This document shows, piece after piece, positions 37,673-48,100 of a stretch of 64,000 nt of DNA. The stretch spans positions 62,001-126,000 of the forward strand of contig NZ_VVIP01000022.1 in assembly GCF_009650435.1 (NCBI RefSeq), in the 5' to 3' direction. Under the pieces are notes generated by a model. It was not told where the DNA came from. It was given only the letters and a program-made list of their open reading frames with translations, and ran no database searches. The translations under genes were made by a program, and so were the position numbers. The stretch comes from Foetidibacter luteolus (GTDB lineage: Bacteria > Bacteroidota > Bacteroidia > Chitinophagales > Chitinophagaceae). How positions within the stretch are numbered: the first letter of the stretch is position 1; each line of letters opens with the position of its first letter.

Positions 37673-38866
37673 ATGAGCCAGGTACTTTCTTCCAACGAAT
37701 CTATTCCATCGCAGAAAAAAAAGATCATTGTCCTGGGCAGCGGCCCCAACCGCATAGGCCAGGGCATTGAGTTTGATTATTGCTGCGTGCACGGATTATT
37801 AGCTATTAAAGAGTGTGGTTACGAAGCAATTATGGTTAACTGTAACCCCGAAACCGTGAGCACCGATTTTGATATGGCCGACAAGCTGTACTTCGAGCCC
37901 GTTTACTGGGAACATCTATGGGAAATTATTGAACTGGAAAAGCCTTATGGCGTCATCGTTCAGCTTGGTGGCCAAACAGCGCTTAAGCTGGCCAAAAAAC
38001 TAAACGCTAAGGGCATTAAAATTATCGGCACTTCCTTCGACAATATGGACATTGCCGAAGACCGTGGCCGCTTTAGCGACCTGCTGAAAGAGCTTAACAT
38101 CCCCTACCCACAATACGGCACGGCTTACACTGCGGAGGAAGCCATCGAAGTGGCTAACCAGGTTGGCTATCCCGTTTTGGTAAGGCCAAGCTACGTACTT
38201 GGTGGCCAGCGCATGCGTATTGTTATCAATGATGACGAGGTTGAAAAAGCGGTGGTAAGCCTGTTGAAGCACATTCCTAACAACAAAATATTGATTGACC
38301 ATTTTCTCGACCGTTGCCAGGAAGCTGAAATAGACGGCATTTTTGATGGTGAAGATTTTCATGTAATGGGTGTTATGGAGCATATAGAGCCAGCAGGCAT
38401 CCACAGTGGCGACAGCAATGCCGTTCTGCCTGCTTTTAACCTTACACCCATGGAAGTTACCACCATGGAGTATTATGCTGAAAAAATAGCCCGGGCGCTG
38501 GATATACGCGGCCTCATCAATATACAGTTTGCCATTAAAGACGGCAAAGTATATGTAATCGAAGCCAATCCCCGTGCCAGCCGCACTACACCTTTTATCG
38601 CCAAGGCATACCAGATTCCTTACCTTAACATTGCTACAAAGGTAATGTTGGAAGAAGCGAAGCTTAAAGACTTTACCATAGAGAAAAAACTGGAAGGTTT
38701 TGCCATAAAAGAACCGGTGTTCAGCTTCGACAAGTTTCCGGGCGTAAACAAAGAATTAGGCCCCGAAATGAAAAGTACAGGAGAAGCCATCCGTTTTATC
38801 AAAGACCTTCGCGACCCCTACTTCCGCACTTTGTACAAAGAGCGCAGCATGCACCTTAGCAAGTAG
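37673..38866 (+). CDS. carB: Stand-alone C-terminal synthetase domain of carbamoyl-phosphate synthase large subunit
   Basis: A 397-residue protein equivalent to roughly residues 555-945 of a full-length (~1070-residue) CarB. This is the second ATP-grasp half, which phosphorylates carbamate. Motifs are GSGPNRIGQGIEFDYC, NCNPETVSTDFD, VRPSYVLGGQRMRI and IEANPRASRTTPF. The first ATP-grasp half, the oligomerisation region and the C-terminal allosteric MGS domain are absent; the protein stops just after STGEAI. It has its own ATG, promoter and terminator and no decay, so it is a split gene rather than a broken one. The N-terminal half and carA must lie elsewhere. Confidence 0.88.
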   Translation: MSQVLSSNESIPSQKKKIIVLGSGPNRIGQGIEFDYCCVHGLLAIKECGYEAIMVNCNPETVSTDFDMADKLYFEPVYWEHLWEIIELEKPYGVIVQLGGQTALKLAKKLNAKGIKIIGTSFDNMDIAEDRGRFSDLLKELNIPYPQYGTAYTAEEAIEVANQVGYPVLVRPSYVLGGQRMRIVINDDEVEKAVVSLLKHIPNNKILIDHFLDRCQEAEIDGIFDGEDFHVMGVMEHIEPAGIHSGDSNAVLPAFNLTPMEVTTMEYYAEKIARALDIRGLINIQFAIKDGKVYVIEANPRASRTTPFIAKAYQIPYLNIATKVMLEEAKLKDFTIEKKLEGFAIKEPVFSFDKFPGVNKELGPEMKSTGEAIRFIKDLRDPYFRTLYKERSMHLSK

Positions 38867-38886
38867 CATTTGCAATCACTATATTT

Positions 38887-38917
38887 AAAACCGGGAACCA
38901 GCAGGCCCGGTTTTTTT
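38887..38917 (+). terminator. Terminator after carB-like gene
   Basis: Stem AAAACCGGG/CCCGGTTTT with a 10-nt loop, followed by a T run. Confidence 0.9.
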
Positions 38918-38937
38918 ATGCCTGCCGTTACCGGCAT

Positions 38938-39003
38938 AAGCATTTTTATGGGCCCGGCAGGAGTAATGCTATTAGGCGTCCCTTGCGTCGCACTCTTGTA
39001 CTG
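38938..39003 (-). repeat. Dispersed repeat family B copy (short form)
   Basis: It contains TTTTTATGGGCCCGGCAGGAG and CCTTGCGTCGCACTCTTGTAC. It is the complement of the copy at 40060. Confidence 0.8.
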
Positions 39004-39122
39004 CAAATCTTTACGGGGCATGTAAGCGAAGGCTTAACCTGCTTTATAGAGACTATGTATATTTACTCCCATCATTATTTACAATACTCATTTGCAACCA
39101 CCAATATACTGTCAGCACTTAC

Positions 39123-39407
39123 ATGAAAGAATCAATACAACAAATGACATTAGAGGAGTCAGTGAAACGACAGCCCTTTATGCATATTGGTAACGACGGT
39201 GTTACAGGACTTATACGAGGGGTTTTAATTGACTGTATTGAGCTTTGCGAGGGTAACAATATGGTTCTTCAGTTTACCACAGCGGCTGATAATGAATTTT
39301 ATCTTGAGCTTGATTGTAAGCCCGGCAGTGCTTCATTATTAGATAGTTTTGGCGAAAGCAATGGAAACTATTTTCTGGCTATCCTAAAAAAGAGGCTAAG
39401 CGGATAA
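39123..39407 (+). CDS. Small protein resembling the GyrB N-terminal ATP-binding motif
   Basis: A 94-residue protein of unknown function. The segment EESVKRQPFMHIGNDGVTGL followed by LIDCIEL resembles the GyrB/ParE N-terminus, which reads roughly KRPGMYIG, then G-L, then a D-N-S-I-DE helix. Here the catalytic Glu-Asn context of the ATPase is not conserved (DCIE instead of DNSIDE), and the rest of the GHKL fold is missing. It may be a regulatory or ligand-binding remnant fold; I would not call it an ATPase. Monocistronic, with no tight neighbours. Confidence 0.6.
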   Translation: MKESIQQMTLEESVKRQPFMHIGNDGVTGLIRGVLIDCIELCEGNNMVLQFTTAADNEFYLELDCKPGSASLLDSFGESNGNYFLAILKKRLSG

Positions 39408-39528
39408 TAACGAAATTAGCTATAGATTTTTTCAGGAATCAGAGAGAACAGGCAGGCAAGTTTCTCTGGCGGTTTGATACTACACAGCTAACCAGTGGAA
39501 TGTATTAAAGGCTTTTACCATAATTCTC

Positions 39529-39972
39529 ATGTTAAATAACGAACTGGCAATTTTTTACGAACGCGACCTTCTTAAACTGGAAGAAGAAGTATGCCTGTTT
39601 AAGAAAGAAGAAAACCTCTGGATAACACAGGGTTCTGTAAATAATTCAGCCGGTAATCTTGCCTTACACATTATTGGCGGTTTAAACTATCTCATCGGCG
39701 CCACGTTGGCGCAAACCGGCTATATCCGCAACCGGCCTTCAGAATTTACACGCAAAGGCTTACCGCGAAAAGAACTTGTGGCGCAGTTGCAAGAACTTAT
39801 CCCACTGGTTAGTACAACAATAAATAACCTTACCCCTGAACAAATGAACGCGGAGTTCCCGATATTCTTCGATAAACCCAATGCTTCCACCAGCTATGTT
39901 TTAGTGCAGCTACTGGCCCATTTAAATTACCATCTTGGCCAGGTAAATTATCTCAGGCGCAAACTGGAATAA
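39529..39972 (+). CDS. DinB-like four-helix protein
   Basis: A 147-residue helical protein. The arrangement SAGNLALHIIGGLNYLIGATL early and YVLVQLLAHLNYHLGQVNYLRR at the C-terminus provides the paired His residues expected of the DinB/DUF1572 family, which bind a metal in a four-helix bundle. These proteins are thiol- or metal-dependent transferase-like or of unknown role. There is no signal peptide. It stands alone; the link to DNA damage in the family name does not imply a repair role here. Confidence 0.75.
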   Translation: MLNNELAIFYERDLLKLEEEVCLFKKEENLWITQGSVNNSAGNLALHIIGGLNYLIGATLAQTGYIRNRPSEFTRKGLPRKELVAQLQELIPLVSTTINNLTPEQMNAEFPIFFDKPNASTSYVLVQLLAHLNYHLGQVNYLRRKLE

Positions 39973-40059
39973 CATCCGCACAAAACCACGTTTGCTATAG
40001 CTGCGCAGCCGCCAACATTCAACTTTAAACAAAGAACTTTGAACAACCGAAGCCGGCTG

Positions 40060-40146
40060 CAGAATGCCCCGTAGCGAAAAGAAAGTACAAGAGTGCGACG
40101 CAAGTAAAGCCTCATAGCATTACTCCTGCCGGGCCCATAAAAACAA
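40060..40146 (+). repeat. Dispersed repeat family B copy
   Basis: It contains GTACAAGAGTGCGACGCAAG and GCATTACTCCTGCCGGGCCC. It is the mirror of the copy at 38938. Confidence 0.8.
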
Positions 40147-40217
40147 CACTTTAGAAAAGGGGGCTACATTTTTCCTGCCGGTATTTGCTTAATTTGCCCA
40201 TTCTAACTTTACCCCCA

Positions 40218-41996
40218 ATGAAGAAAGTAATTCTTGTTTTTCTTTCAGCAACACTTTTGTTTGCATGCAAACTTAGCAGCGATAACCAGCAGGGCGAAGC
40301 CAATACGGAACTGGCTGCCATGCTCAGCAACTATTACGAAGAATCGCTCCAGTTGTTTCCGCTGAGCGCCACCTACCAGGGAGACAACAGGTATAACAGT
40401 TTGCTGCCGGTTGAGTTTACAGAGAGCTACAGGGCCAAACTAAAAGATTTCTACAGCCGCTACCTTAACCTGCTTTCAAAATTTGACCGCAGCAAGCTGA
40501 ATGAACAGGATAAAATAAGCTATGATGTTTTTAAACATGATAACGAGCTTTCGCTGGAAAGCCTGGGCTTTCAGGATAACTATATACCTTTTCAACAGTT
40601 TTACGCATTACCGCTAAGCCTGGGCCAGTTGGGTAGCGGCGATGGCGCCCAGCCGTTTAAAACAGTTAAAGACTACGAAGATTGGCTAAAGCGTGCAACG
40701 GCTTTTAGTGCCTGGGCAGATAGCGCTATTGTGTATTTTAGAAAAGGCATTGCCGCCAATTATGTTCTGCCGAAATCGCTGGTGGTAAAAATGATACCGC
40801 AGATGCAGGCCATGGTGGTTGACAGCGCTGCAAAAAGCCTGTTTTATGGCCCGGTAACCAAAATGCCCGCATCTTTTACCCAGGCTGATAAACAGCGACT
40901 TACACAGGCTTATACGCAATTGATACTACAGCAATTAGTGCCTGCCTACAAAAAGCTGGCTGATTTTCTGCAAACCGAATACCTTCCCAAAAGCCGTCCA
41001 ACATCTGGCCTGGGCAGCCTGCCAGGGGGTAAGAAATATTATGAGTTCCTGGTACGCCAGCAAACAACTACCAATAAAACCCCGGATGAAATACACACTA
41101 CCGGCTTGAATGAAGTAAAACGCATACGCGGCCAGATGGACAGCGTAAAGAATGCCGTTGGTTTTAAAGGAGACCTGAACGCTTTTTTTGAGTTTATGCG
41201 CAACGATAAACAGTTTACCCCTTTTAAAACACCGGAAGAAGTACTGAATGCCTTCCGCTCCATACAGGCTAAAATACAGCCGCACCTGGCTACCATGTTT
41301 GGGCATGTGCCTAAAACAAAATTCGAGATAAGGCAAACAGAAGCTTTTCGTGCGGCCAGCGCCAGTGCGGAGTATAACCAGGGTACCGCCGATGGCAGCC
41401 GGCCCGGCATATTTTATGTGCCTATTCTGGACGCAACCAAATTCAATACCACCAGCGGCATGGAAAGCCTGTTTTTGCACGAGGCTATTCCCGGCCATCA
41501 CTACCAGATCTCGTTGCAGCAGGAAGATACAACCCTGCCAAAATTTCGCAGATATGGCGGCCACAATGCTTATGTAGAGGGCTGGGCGCTTTATTGCGAA
41601 AGCCTTGGCCGCGAACTGGGTTTATACACTGACCCCTACCAGTACATGGGCGCCCTTGGCGATGAGATGCACCGTGCCATACGCCTGGTGGTTGATGTGG
41701 CCATACACAACAAAGGCATGACAAGGGAAGAAGCCATCCAATACATGATGGATAACGAAGCCATAAGCGAGCAAAGCGCCACCGCCGAAATTGAAAGGTA
41801 CATGGCCATTCCCGGCCAGGCGCTGGGGTATAAAATAGGCGCTTTAAAAATTCGTGAGTTACGTAATAAATACCAGCAGCAGCTTGCTGATAAATTTAAA
41901 CTCGCTGCCTTTCACGATGAGTTTTTAAAAGATGGCAGTATGCCGCTGGATGTGGTGGAACAAAAAATGGATAGGTGGGCCAACAGGGCAAAATAA
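40218..41996 (+). CDS. DUF885 family lipoprotein, predicted metallopeptidase
   Basis: A 592-residue protein. ATG 40218 gives a lipoprotein signal (MKKVILVFLSATLLFAC, lipobox LFAC); the upstream TTG is rejected. DUF885 proteins are related to M3/M32-like zinc peptidases. The motif FLHEAIPGHHYQ (HExxxHH-like) supplies metal ligands and the catalytic Glu, with a downstream helix containing YVEGWALYCE giving a further Glu. Predicted to be anchored by lipid in the periplasmic or outer membrane leaflet. The substrate is unknown; roles in peptide turnover are likely. It is followed 197 bp later by a giant secreted protein gene. Confidence 0.88.
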   Translation: MKKVILVFLSATLLFACKLSSDNQQGEANTELAAMLSNYYEESLQLFPLSATYQGDNRYNSLLPVEFTESYRAKLKDFYSRYLNLLSKFDRSKLNEQDKISYDVFKHDNELSLESLGFQDNYIPFQQFYALPLSLGQLGSGDGAQPFKTVKDYEDWLKRATAFSAWADSAIVYFRKGIAANYVLPKSLVVKMIPQMQAMVVDSAAKSLFYGPVTKMPASFTQADKQRLTQAYTQLILQQLVPAYKKLADFLQTEYLPKSRPTSGLGSLPGGKKYYEFLVRQQTTTNKTPDEIHTTGLNEVKRIRGQMDSVKNAVGFKGDLNAFFEFMRNDKQFTPFKTPEEVLNAFRSIQAKIQPHLATMFGHVPKTKFEIRQTEAFRAASASAEYNQGTADGSRPGIFYVPILDATKFNTTSGMESLFLHEAIPGHHYQISLQQEDTTLPKFRRYGGHNAYVEGWALYCESLGRELGLYTDPYQYMGALGDEMHRAIRLVVDVAIHNKGMTREEAIQYMMDNEAISEQSATAEIERYMAIPGQALGYKIGALKIRELRNKYQQQLADKFKLAAFHDEFLKDGSMPLDVVEQKMDRWANRAK

Positions 41997-42193
41997 TAAG
42001 CATTGCCCTGCTATTGACAGTTTTTTTAATGCCGGCAATGGGGTTTTATCGAACCGAAACTTTGGGATGGTGTAGCAGCCACTTTACCGGTAGGTTTTGC
42101 ATGGCGGCTTTTCATACCCTTGTAAAAAACTTTCATTTCATTGATGACCTTTGCAGCTTTTAGCCGATGTAGTTATAGCTAAAACTATACAGC

Positions 42194-45100
42194 ATGAAAA
42201 GCGCTCTTACCCTTTTTCTTTTGCTTTTGTTATCAGTGTTTGCCAATGCACAAACAGAATCAGAACCTAATAACGATTTTTCCGGCGCCAATTCCCTGGC
42301 AGCCAGTGCGGTAATCAATGGCAATGTATCCGGCAACACCGCAGAAAACTACGATTATTTTAAAACCATTTTGCCCATTGATGGCACACTTAAAATATAT
42401 GTGCGGGCAACCAATACCAGCGGTAATACCGGCTGGCTCTCACTATATGGTTTTGACAAAAGGCAGATAAATGGTAAAGTGTTTGACAGGTATATAAGTG
42501 GTACATCTACCATAAATTCCGGCGCTACGGTGTATGATACCATTTATCTGTATGGCCGTGCTGCAGATTCTTTTTATTTCCGTTTTAGTTCTTCCCAGGC
42601 TTTCAGCTATAACCTTAAGTATGAAATGGTTGACCAGAGTGAGAACGACCCTGAAGTGGAAGAAACATTTGCCAAAGCAATACCTGTAAATACCGGCCAG
42701 CAAAAAAAGGGGCATATCGGTTACCTTTTCAACGGAACCAGCGATGAATATGATTATTACCGTACCCTGCTGCCGCAGGATGGCACGCTTAAGATATACG
42801 TACAGGCTACCAATAACAGCGGAGGTACGGGCTGGTTATCGTTATATGGCTTTGACAAAAGGCAGATAAGCGGTAAAGTGTTTGACAGGTATATAAGCGG
42901 CACATCTACCATAAAATCTGGCGCTACAGTTTACGACACCATTTATTTGTATGGCCGTGCCGCGGATTCTTTTTATTTCCGTTACAGTTCATCAAGTGCA
43001 TTCAGTTACGCTTTTAAATACGAAATGGTGCATACCAGCGAGAATGATGTGGAGCCCAATGACGAATTCTCAAAATCGCTGGCCATCGCACAGAAACAGG
43101 AAAAGAAGGGGCATATTGGTTACCTGTTCAATGGCACCAGCGATAACTACGATTATTATAAAACAAAATTGCCGAAGGATGGTACACTAAAAGTGTATGT
43201 TCAAGCCACCAACACAAGTAGCAACACCGGCTGGTTATCGTTGTATGGTTTTGATAAAAGAAGGGAAAACGGGAAAGTTTTTGACAGCTATATTGGCGGC
43301 ACTTCAACTATAAATGCCGGCGCCACGGTGTATGATACCGTTACTATCAGGGGCTTATTATCAGATTCTTTTTATTTCCGTTTTAGTTCATCCCAGGGAT
43401 TTACTTACGTGTTAAGCTACGAAATGACTGTGAGCGGGTCTGCAGATACGGAACCTAATAACAGTTTTGCTGAAGCAGTTGCTATGCGTGCCGGCATTGC
43501 AGTTAATGGCGAAGTTGGATTCCAGGCAGGTGGCCAGCGGGATGATTATGACCATTACAGAACAGTTTTGCCGGAAGATGGCACCATTAAAATATATGTG
43601 CAGGCTACCAACCGCAGCAGCAGCACGGGTTGGCTATCCCTGTACGGCTTTGACAGGCGGCAGAGCAACGGCAAAATTTTCGACCGCTACATTGGTGGTA
43701 CCTCTACAATAAAGGCGGGCTCCACTGTTCAGGATACCTTTTACATAAATGGGCGGGCTTCAGATACTTTCTATTTCCGTTTCAGTTCATCCCAGGCATT
43801 TAGCTATGATCTAAAATACGAAATGGAAGATACCAGTGAAAACGACATAGAGCCCAACAATGCTTTTGAAGCAGTGCTTCAGATGACCGAAGGCGAAGAA
43901 AAGAAAGGGCATATTGGATACCTGTTCAACGGCATTAGCGATGATTACGATCATTACCAAACCAGTTTACCGGTGGATGGTACTTTGAAGATATACGTAC
44001 AGGCTACCAACCGCAGTGGCAATACAGGCTGGTTATCTCTTTACGGCTTTGACAGGCGTAAAGCCAGTGGCAAAGTTTTCGACCGGTATATCAGCGGCAC
44101 ATCTACCATAGGTGCAGGCAAAACTGTTTATGATACCATTTACATTAACAGCCGGGCCGCAGATACTTTCTACTTCCGGTTTAGTTCATCGCAGGCTTTT
44201 AGTTACAATTTAAAGTACGAAATGGTAGATACCAGTGAAAACGACATGGAGCCCAACGGCCTTTTTGATGACGCTTTACCAATGGTACAAACGGAAGAAA
44301 AGAAAGGGCACATAGGATATTTATCCAACGGTGGTAGTGATGAATATGACCACTACCTTACTTCGCTGCCGGAGGATGGCACGCTAAAGATATATGTACA
44401 GGCTACCAACCGCAGCAGCAATACCGGCTGGTTATCTCTTTACGGCTTTGACAGGCGTAAAGGCAATGGGAAAGTTTTCGACCGGTATATCAGTGGCACA
44501 TCTACCATAGGTGCAGGCAAAACTGTTTATGATACCATTTACATTAACAGCCGGGCCGCAGATACTTTCTACTTCCGGTTTAGTTCATCGCAGGCTTTTA
44601 TCTACAATTTAAAGTATGAAATGGTAGATACCAGTGAAAACGACATGGAGCCCAACGGCCTTTTTGATGACGCTATACCAATGTTACAAGCGGAAGAAAA
44701 GAAAGGGCACATAGCATATTTATCCAATGGTGGTAGTGATGAATATGACCACTACCTTACTTCGCTGCCGGAAGATGGCACGCTAAAGATATATGTACAG
44801 GCTACCAACCGCAGCAGCAATACCGGCTGGTTATCACTTTACGGTTTTGACAGGCGTAAAGGCAATGGCAAAGTTTTCGACCGGTACATAAGCGGCACAT
44901 CTAGCATCGGTGCAGGCAAAACTGTTTACGACACTATATTGGTTACCTGCCGTGCCGCAGATACTTTCTACTTCCGGTTTAGTTCATCGCAGGCTTTCAG
45001 CTATCACCTTAAGTACGAAATGATCAACACTTCTAACGCCGGTAACGAACCTAACAACAGCTTTGAAACCGCCGATACAGCACTGCTGGATAATACCTAT

Positions 45101-48100
45101 AGCGGTCACATAGGTTATTTAAGCAATGGCGAAAGCGATGCCTACGATTATTTTATCACCACGCTGCCATCTAAAGGGTCTGTTGAAGTTATAGTGGATG
45201 CGTTGAACACCAGCGGGGGCAATGGATATATATATCTTTATGGATACAAGAACAGAACGCAAACTGTACTTGGCCGGTATATAGGCGGATCATCCAGCAT
45301 ACCAGCCGGTGCAATAGTGCGTGATACCATCATGATCAACTGTTTAACAACAGATACCCTGTTCCTTCGCTGGTCATCATCGGGTTGCTTCAGGTATTCA
45401 TTCCGAATGAAGCACTATAACCACGAACCAATTGCTTCCATGCAGTATGAACGGCTGGGCAGCACCATTGGTTTCAGGCCGCAAAAAGCCAATGCGGATA
45501 GCTTTATCTGGGATTTTGATGATGACAGCACCAGCACCATTCAATATCCCATGCATACTTACCTGCCGGGCAATTACAATGCAAGGCTTATTGTTAACAA
45601 CTCCGTGTGCAACTTTAAAGACACTGCCACACAGGTATTCGATATCAAAGGCGTTGAGTATTACACGCCTGAAAAAATCGGTTATGGTGGAGATGTAAAC
45701 ATGCAGATATTTGGCGGCGGCCTTGACAGCACCACTTCTGTAAAACTGGTAAAAGGTTCTACTGTTATTATGCCGCTGGAAAAATTTGCCAATAGCGTAA
45801 AAGACCACCTTACTGCAGTGTTCGACGTGCACCTGGTACAATCCGGTAAATACGACGTAGTGATACAAATACCCGGGGAAGATGCCATTACCTACAAGGA
45901 AGGCTTTTTAATAGAGGATTTTTCTTATCCCTATACCTGGGCCGAAGTACAGGGCCCCAGCAGATGGCGCACCAATTCAGATACCCGCTTTACCCTGGTG
46001 GTAGGCAATAATGGTAACGTTATGGCTTCCGGGGCTGTAGTTGGCTTTGCATGGCCGAGGAATGTGTCAGTTAAGTTTGATAACGGTTTTATACTTCCCC
46101 AAACAGGCGGCGTAGAAACTGTTATTGTTGACAATGAAACTATCTCTTTACCCCGTTCTGAAATAAAGTTCATTTACGATAGCCTGGTTACCGCAGTACC
46201 GATTGACTCTTTCAATAACCAGCCATTTAATGGTTATATGCAATACCTTTTGCTGCCCCATGTGCCGGCGGGTGCAACTGTTGAAATTCCATTTATTGCC
46301 AGAACATCGGATGTAGCGGCCCAAAACTTTAAAACCTTTACCTATGCACCCAACCAGCGTGGCTCCTGCGAAACACCCAACTGGACCAACTACAATGAGG
46401 ACATTACCGCCGAACTGATTGACGGCGCCGATATGATTGTAGATAAAACTAAAATTCCTTTGCTTAAGGCATTTACCAAAACCGCCAAAATTGGGCAAAA
46501 GCATGGTGCATCCGCCTCTTCTTACCTGGGCAAAAAATTCTGGGCATGGTATGATGGTTATGAGTTTGACGCAGGAGCGGCCATGGCAGACTGGATGAAG
46601 GAAACCGAAGCCAATAATGCTTTTGCCCTGCAAACAGCAACGGATGAACTGGGCAGCTACATGTTGGATAAAGGCGTTGGCAAACTTACCAAAACCTATA
46701 ACGATCAGGTGGATTTTATTAATAAACGGCTGGCCAACAATCCAAATATGTCGCCGGAACTGGTGGATAAATACCTGGACAAGCTAAACTCCTTGCCTAA
46801 TACCGACAGGTTGCAGGGTTTGCACGAACTGTTTAAAGAAGTAAAAAATGCCGGCACGCTTTCCGACAAACTGGTGAAGCTGCAAAAACTGGCGGACGAA
46901 TGCCCGGAACTGGCCCCCCAGATTGAAGACCTGCTGAAAGAACTGGACAATGAGCTTAACCCAAGAGACCCCAACGATAAGCCATCCAATTCTGTTACTT
47001 CAATGGATCCTAACGCCATAGAAGGCCCGGTGGGCAAAGGCACAAGGCGCTATGTAAATAATCTGAAGAGCCACAGCTTTACCGTTTATTTTGAAAACGT
47101 GGATACGGCCACTGCCGCAGCACAAATGGTAATAGTGCGGGATACGCTGGATAAAACCCGGTATAACCTTAGCAGCTTTGAGTTTGGGGGTATAAACCTG
47201 GGCACCAAATACATACGCATACCAAAAGGCAGAAAAGAGTTTGTAATTGAAAGAAACCTGGCTCCTGTGCAACCCATGAAAGTGCGTATCAACGGCAGGC
47301 TGGATACTGCTACCGGCGTGATAGAGTGGCAGTTTACGGCCATAGACCCTGCTACCGGAGACATACCTGTACTGGAAGGCTTCCAGCCGCCCAATGTAAA
47401 CAAACCGGAAGGCGAAGGTGCTGTAAGCTATACTGTAAAACCTGTTGCCGGCCTGCCGGACGGTGCAGCATTTGCCAACAGGGCTTCTATCATATTTGAC
47501 CAGAACGAACCAATAATCACCAACACCTGGACCAACCAACTGGATATCGTTCCGCCTGCAAGCACTGTTTCCGCCGTGGTTACCCGGGACACTGTTATTA
47601 ACCTTACCTTCAACGGCAACGATGCGGTATCAGGTATTGGCTATTACAGCATCTTCGTAAAAGTAAATGATGGTCCATGGCTGCCTTACGGCTCAACCAG
47701 CGCCGGCACAACGCAAATGATTGGCCAGTTAGACAGTACCTACAGCTTTTATGTTATAAGCCGCGATAAAGTAGGAAACATTGAATCCAAAGCCCTATCC
47801 GCTGAAGCCGTAGTTACTTTAACCGGTACACTCGCCGTTACCATGGGTAATATTACCGCTGCCAATGAGGGTACACGCAACAGGATAAACTGGCACACTT
47901 TCCGGGAAGACCGTGGCGACCACTTTATAGTGGAAAAAAGCAGCGACAGCAAAAAATTCAATACGCTTACGGCTGTTAAGGCACACGGCGCAGCATCATC
48001 CTATAAGGTGTACGATGAGCAGCCCTTTGCCGGGTGGAACTACTACAGGCTTAAGTCCTACGATAAATCCGGCGACTTTAAAACCAGCAGGGTGGTAAGT

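Noticed and set aside
37673..38866. Frameshifted or truncated carB pseudogene
   Set aside because: Own start, promoter and terminator, intact motifs, and no remnant of the other half in the flanks; a split gene fits better.
42254..45430. CRISPR or intergenic satellite explanation for the 399-bp repeats
   Set aside because: The repeats are in frame, encode a protein domain and have no unique spacers.
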